Below, piece after piece: positions 5,849 to 8,780 of a DNA stretch of 8,780 nucleotides. The DNA is taken from contig JACCSC010000300.1 of NCBI GenBank assembly GCA_013813215.1, positions 1 through 8,780 on the forward strand. The letters run 5' to 3'. Positions within the stretch are counted from its first letter, which is position 1. The number at the start of each line of letters is the position of its first letter. The notes below the pieces were generated by a model, which saw nothing but the letters and a program-made list of their open reading frames with translations, was not told the origin of the DNA and did no database searches. Both the position numbers and the translations under genes were made by a program. The stretch is from Geodermatophilaceae bacterium. Lineage in GTDB: Bacteria; Actinomycetota; Actinomycetes; Mycobacteriales; Geodermatophilaceae.

Positions 5849-7461
5849 GCACGAGCGCCCCGGCCCGACCCGCGACCCCCATCGGACGAGCGGCCAGCGG
5901 GGCCGACGAGCGGCTGACCATCGCCGGCCCGCTGCGTCGCACGCTCAACAAGGTCTTTCCCGACCACTGGTCGTTCCTGCTCGGTGAGATCGCGCTCTAC
6001 ACCTTCGTCATCCTGCTGCTCACCGGCACGTATCTGACGTTCTTCTTCGACGCCTCCATGGAGGAGGTCGTCTACGACGGAAGCTACGACCCGCTACGCG
6101 GGGTGGAGATGTCCAAGGCCTACGCCACGTCGCTGGACATCTCCTTCGACGTCCGGGGCGGCCTGTTGATGCGCCAGATCCATCACTGGGCGGCGCTTCT
6201 GTTCGTGGCCGCCATCGTGGTGCACCTGATGCGGACGTTCTTCACCGGAGCCTTCCGCAAGCCGCGCGAGGCGAACTGGATGATCGGCGTCGCGTTGCTC
6301 GTGCTGGGCATCCTGGAAGGCGTCTTCGGCTACTCGCTGCCCGACGACCTGCTCTCGGGCACCGGGCTGCGGATCATCAACGCGATCATCATGTCCATCC
6401 CGGTCATCGGAACCTGGACCGCGTTCGCCATCTTCGGCGGGGAGTTCCCCGGCGAGGTGATCATCGCGCGCTTCTACATCCTGCACGTGCTGCTGATCCC
6501 GGGCATCCTGCTCGCGCTGATCTCCGCGCACCTGCTGCTCATCGTCAAGAACAAGCACACCCAGTTCCCCGGCCCCGGCCGCACCGAGGACAACGTGGTG
6601 GGCAAGCGGTTCTTCCCGGTCTTCGCGGTCAAGAGCGGCGGCTTCTTCATGGTCGTCTTCGGCCTGACCGCCGCCCTCGGCGGGCTGGTCCAGATCAACC
6701 CGATCTGGCTGTACGGGCCGTACAACCCGGGTCTGGTGTCGGCCGGCTCGCAGCCGGACTGGTACGTCGGCTTCCTGGACGGCTCGACCCGGTTGTTCCC
6801 GCCGTGGGACCTGTACATCTTCGGCTACAACATCCCGCCGCTGTTCTGGCCGACCATCGTCATGCCGGGCATCCTGTTCACCCTGCTCGCGTTGTATCCG
6901 ATCATCGAGGCCAAGCTCACCAAGGACACCGCCCACCACAACCTGTTGCAGCGTCCCCGCGACGTGCCGGTGCGCACGGCGATCGGGGCGATGGCGCTGG
7001 CCTTCTACACCGTGCTGTGGATCTCCGGTGGCAACGACCTCATCGCCGACAAGTTCAACATCAGCCTGAACGCGATGACCTGGGTCGGCCGGATCGGGCT
7101 GATCGTCCTCCCGCCGATCGCCTACTGGGTGGCCTACCGGCTCTGCCTGGGCCTGCAGCAGCACGACCGCCAGGTGCTCGAGCACGGCGTGGAGACCGGC
7201 ATCATCCGCCGGCTGCCGCACGGGGAGTTCATCGAGGTCCACCAGCCCCTCGGTCCGGTGGACGCGCACGGGCACGGCTCGCTGCAGTACGGCGGTGCCC
7301 CGGTGCCCAAGCGGATGAACCACATCGGTGGTCTGGGCCGGGCGGTCAAGGGCTTCTTCACCCCCATCGAGGACGCCGCACCGCGCCACGACCCGGCGCT
7401 GGACGAGGAGCGGCAGGTCGAGTTGACCGGCTCCGGTCGGCCGAAGGACACCGAGGCCTGA
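5845..7461 (+). CDS. qcrB: Cytochrome bcc complex cytochrome b subunit
   Basis: QcrB oxidises menaquinol at the Qo site and, through two b haems, recycles electrons to the Qi site. The 538-residue protein has the fused cytochrome b plus long C-terminal extension found in actinobacteria. Haem ligand candidates are H113/H114 and H127 in the helix with 'RQIHHWAALLF' (110-120), and H214 and H229 in 'FYILHVLLIPG' (210-220) and 'SAHLLLIVK' (227-235). 'FGYSLPDDLLSGTGLR' (161-176) and 'KHTQFPGPGRTE' (237-248) are family signatures. The Qo motif is PDWY (304-307) in place of mitochondrial PEWY. The C-terminal part contains 'HHNLLQRPRDVPVRTAIG' and the conserved 'HGVETGIIRRLPHGEFIEVH'. Most helices are plainly hydrophobic. 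It starts in an ATGA overlap with qcrA and stops 6 bases before the frnE-like gene. It is the family target of telacebec-type inhibitors in mycobacteria. Confidence 0.97.
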   Translation: MSTSAPARPATPIGRAASGADERLTIAGPLRRTLNKVFPDHWSFLLGEIALYTFVILLLTGTYLTFFFDASMEEVVYDGSYDPLRGVEMSKAYATSLDISFDVRGGLLMRQIHHWAALLFVAAIVVHLMRTFFTGAFRKPREANWMIGVALLVLGILEGVFGYSLPDDLLSGTGLRIINAIIMSIPVIGTWTAFAIFGGEFPGEVIIARFYILHVLLIPGILLALISAHLLLIVKNKHTQFPGPGRTEDNVVGKRFFPVFAVKSGGFFMVVFGLTAALGGLVQINPIWLYGPYNPGLVSAGSQPDWYVGFLDGSTRLFPPWDLYIFGYNIPPLFWPTIVMPGILFTLLALYPIIEAKLTKDTAHHNLLQRPRDVPVRTAIGAMALAFYTVLWISGGNDLIADKFNISLNAMTWVGRIGLIVLPPIAYWVAYRLCLGLQQHDRQVLEHGVETGIIRRLPHGEFIEVHQPLGPVDAHGHGSLQYGGAPVPKRMNHIGGLGRAVKGFFTPIEDAAPRHDPALDEERQVELTGSGRPKDTEA

Positions 7462-7467
7462 GTTGTC

Positions 7468-8166
7468 GTGAAGATCGAGATCCATGCTGACCTGGTCTGC
7501 CCGTGGTGCTACATCGGCAAGCGGCGGCTGGAGAAGGCGCTCGCCGCCTACCCGGGCGCGGCCGATGTCGAGTTGACGTGGTGGCCCTACCAGCTGGACC
7601 CCGAGGCTCCCAACGACCCGGTGCCGCACGAGCAGGCGTACGCGGACAAGATCGGGGATCCCGAGCGGGCCGCGACCACCCTCGCCGAGATGCAGTCGGC
7701 AGCGGCCGGGGAGCAGATTGACCTCCGTCTGGACCTGGCGCAGCGGGTGAACACCTTCGACGCGCACCGGGTGGTCGCGCTGGCCCTGGCCGAGGCCGGC
7801 AGCGAGGTCCAGCACCGGGTGGTCGAGCGGCTGATGCGGGCCTACTTCACCGAAGGGCGCAACCTGGCCGACCGCGCCGAACTGGCCGCGCTGGCCGCCG
7901 AGGCCGGCCTGACCGGCGTGGACGTGCAGGCCCACTTGGCCTCCACTGCCGGCACCGACGACGTCCGGGCCCAGCTCGGTGAGGGCCGCGCACTCGGCCT
8001 GGACTCGGTCCCTACGTACGTATTCGAACGCCGCTGGGCGGTCTCGGGCGCGCAGTCCCCGGAGACCATGGGGCAGGTGCTCATGACGATCGAGACCGCG
8101 ATGCTCGGCGGCGGGGGTGGGTGCTGCGGCGGTGGCGGCGGCGGCGGCTGCGCCTGCTCGGCCTAG
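7468..8166 (+). CDS. FrnE/DsbA-like thioredoxin-fold oxidoreductase with Gly/Cys tail
   Basis: A 232-residue cytoplasmic-type DsbA relative of the FrnE subfamily. It starts 'KIEIHADLVCPWCYIGKRRL' (2-21), with the redox motif CPWC at 11-14. A helical insertion domain includes 'NTFDAHRVVALALAE' and 'AYFTEGRNLADRAELAALA'. The thioredoxin fold resumes at 'LDSVPTYVFERRWAVSGAQ' (178-196), with P182 as the expected cis-proline. No signal peptide or membrane helix is visible. The tail from 214 is almost only Gly and Cys, with cysteines at 219, 220, 228 and 230; Deinococcus radiodurans FrnE is known to carry a second C-terminal cysteine motif, but this arrangement looks different. GTG at 7468 lies 6 bases after the qcrB stop, with GAGG at 7453-7456 as a possible ribosome site, so it probably reads through from the qcr operon. 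A role in redox repair or copper/haem handling near the respiratory chain is inference. Confidence 0.9.
   Translation: MKIEIHADLVCPWCYIGKRRLEKALAAYPGAADVELTWWPYQLDPEAPNDPVPHEQAYADKIGDPERAATTLAEMQSAAAGEQIDLRLDLAQRVNTFDAHRVVALALAEAGSEVQHRVVERLMRAYFTEGRNLADRAELAALAAEAGLTGVDVQAHLASTAGTDDVRAQLGEGRALGLDSVPTYVFERRWAVSGAQSPETMGQVLMTIETAMLGGGGGCCGGGGGGGCACSA
8107..8148 (+). repeat. GGN-codon microsatellite encoding polyglycine
   Basis: Five Gly codons (8107-8121), two Cys codons (TGC TGC), then seven Gly codons (8128-8148), ending in five GGC in a row, within the 3' end of the frnE-like gene. Such tracts are prone to slippage and to sequencing error. Loss or gain of whole triplets would change the tail length; a single-base error would shift the frame and change the tail. 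Confidence 0.75.
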
Positions 8167-8183
8167 TCGCCACAGCCACCAGC

Positions 8184-8582
8184 GTGCAGGTCCTGATCGA
8201 CGCGGACAACATCGCGCCGGCCCGGCTCCGGGTGCTCCTGGACGCGCTGGTCGAGCTGGCCCCGGCGGCCGCGATCACGACGGCGGGCCGGGCGGCCGCC
8301 CTGGAGCGGACTACCTGGCCCGAGCGCGCCCGGCAGATTGTCGCGGCCGGATGGCAGCGCGCGGACCTCGCGCTGGCCGAGGTCTACCGTCGGGACGGCG
8401 ACCCGCTCGTCCTGGCCTCCGGTGACGGCGACTTCGGGTTGCTGGCCAGTGGCCATCCCGGCCCGGTGCTCGTCGTCAGCGGGGCGCCGTCATACCAGCT
8501 GTTGCGCGGTACGACGGTCGTGGATCCGGCCCTGGAGGGCCCACGGCGACTGCGGGACTGGCTGACGTCGGTCAGTGCGTGA
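8184..8582 (+). CDS. Small NYN/PIN-like domain protein
   Basis: A 132-residue protein that looks like a single NYN (PIN-like, LabA/DUF88-type) domain. Strand 1 is 'VQVLIDADNIAPA' (1-13), with D6, D8 and N9 in the position of the first acidic residues of the active site. D61 lies in 'RADLALAEVYR', and the signature 'LVLASGDGDFGLLA' (75-88) supplies D81 and D83. In the family these acids hold Mg2+/Mn2+ and many members are RNases, so ribonuclease activity is plausible but not shown. The second half ('PVLVVSGAPSYQLLRG', 94-109) is a typical strand-helix finish. At 132 residues it is short and carries no second domain. I took GTG at 8184; the frame is open upstream to GTG 8121, but that part is an Arg-rich shadow of the frnE-like Gly tract. 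No clear ribosome site. It begins 17 bases after the frnE-like stop and overlaps the ctaF stop tail to tail. Confidence 0.72.
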   Translation: MQVLIDADNIAPARLRVLLDALVELAPAAAITTAGRAAALERTTWPERARQIVAAGWQRADLALAEVYRRDGDPLVLASGDGDFGLLASGHPGPVLVVSGAPSYQLLRGTTVVDPALEGPRRLRDWLTSVSA

Positions 8583-8780
8583 CGTTGGCCCTGCCGTAGT
8601 ACTCGAAGAGCAGGCCGCCGACGGTGATCAGGATCGCCGCGACGGCGATCACCAGGAGCCAGATGTAGAAGAAGGCCAGCGCCAGCCCGGCGAGCGCCGC
8701 CGAGGCGGCAAGGCCGACGGGCCAGTAGCTACCAGGGCTGAAGAACCCCAGCTCCCCCGCGCCCTCGGAGATGTCGGCGT
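8572..8780 (-). CDS. ctaF: Cytochrome c oxidase subunit IV, C-terminal part, cut by window edge
   Basis: Reading the complement from 8780 down to the TGA at 8572-8574 gives 68 residues of the C-terminus; the start lies outside the window. It begins 'ADISEGAGELGFFSPGSYWP', a very close match to the 'GAGELGFFSP' signature of actinobacterial CtaF, then two membrane helices (about residues 19-37 and 39-58 of the visible part), and ends 'GGLLFEYYGRANVTH', matching the family's terminal Phe-Glu-Tyr-Tyr. CtaF is a small four-helix subunit of the aa3 oxidase in the bcc-aa3 supercomplex. It is convergent with the NYN gene and overlaps it by 11 bases (8572-8582). By synteny ctaD and/or ctaC may lie upstream of it, beyond the right edge; that is inference. 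Confidence 0.93.
   Translation of the reverse strand, partial: ADISEGAGELGFFSPGSYWPVGLAASAALAGLALAFFYIWLLVIAVAAILITVGGLLFEYYGRANVTH

Noticed and set aside
6094..7935. Long minus-strand open frame (613 codons) opposite qcrB and the frnE-like gene
   Set aside because: Composition is Asp/Val/Gly/Gln/Arg-rich and repetitive, with no domain. The plus-strand genes it opposes are unmistakable.
8107..8184. Programmed frameshift joining the frnE-like protein to the NYN domain across the GGC tract
   Set aside because: The NYN frame is open back to 8121, so a slip could make a fusion, but the intervening residues are Arg/Leu-rich noise, there is a good stop and restart, and no canonical slippery heptamer is seen.
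1..8780. tRNA, rRNA, CRISPR array, insertion sequence, attachment site or riboswitch
   Set aside because: Almost every base lies in an identified gene. I saw no spaced direct repeats, terminal inverted repeats with a transposase, tRNA cloverleaf or conserved leader.

Overview
This window reads as a chromosomal segment of a high-GC actinomycete. GC is roughly 70% by eye, GTG starts are common, genes are tightly packed, and the respiratory proteins are of the actinobacterial type: a di-haem QcrC, a three-helix QcrA, a long-tailed QcrB and a CtaF-type subunit IV. The nearest genus cannot be fixed by reading alone. The order trpD / ctaE-qcrC-qcrA-qcrB / ctaF recalls the Mycobacterium tuberculosis region around Rv2192c-Rv2199c, so this is a conserved core locus, not an island.

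Layout. (1) Bases 1-769, plus strand: the 3' part of a DinB-superfamily gene cut by the left edge, then a stand-alone Lrp/AsnC ligand-binding (RAM) domain gene one base later. (2) Bases 771-3251, minus strand: ctaG-like oxidase assembly gene, then a degenerate response-regulator receiver gene, then trpD. The last two overlap by 4 bases, and trpD ends one base from the RAM gene's stop. (3) A short divergent spacer (about 3252-3292). (4) Bases 3293-7461, plus strand: ctaE, qcrC, qcrA, qcrB, with ATGA overlaps at the qcrC/qcrA and qcrA/qcrB joints. (5) Bases 7468-8582, plus strand: a FrnE/DsbA-like thiol oxidoreductase with an unusual Gly/Cys tail and a small NYN/PIN-like protein. (6) Bases 8572-8780, minus strand: the C-terminal part of ctaF, running off the right edge and overlapping the NYN gene tail to tail.

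How it works together. QcrC, QcrA and QcrB form the cytochrome bcc (complex III-like) menaquinol:cytochrome c reductase. CtaE and CtaF are subunits III and IV of the aa3 oxidase, with which bcc forms a supercomplex in actinobacteria. CtaG is expected to help copper delivery to that oxidase. ctaC and ctaD are not in the window; they may lie beyond the right edge. TrpD (tryptophan synthesis) is a conserved passenger.

No clearly new system is visible. The points most worth following up are the Cys-rich tail of the FrnE-like protein, the frnE-NYN pair between qcrB and ctaF, the receiver-like protein that has lost most of its phosphorylation residues and is coupled to trpD, and two convergent gene pairs whose stop codons lie one base apart or overlap.
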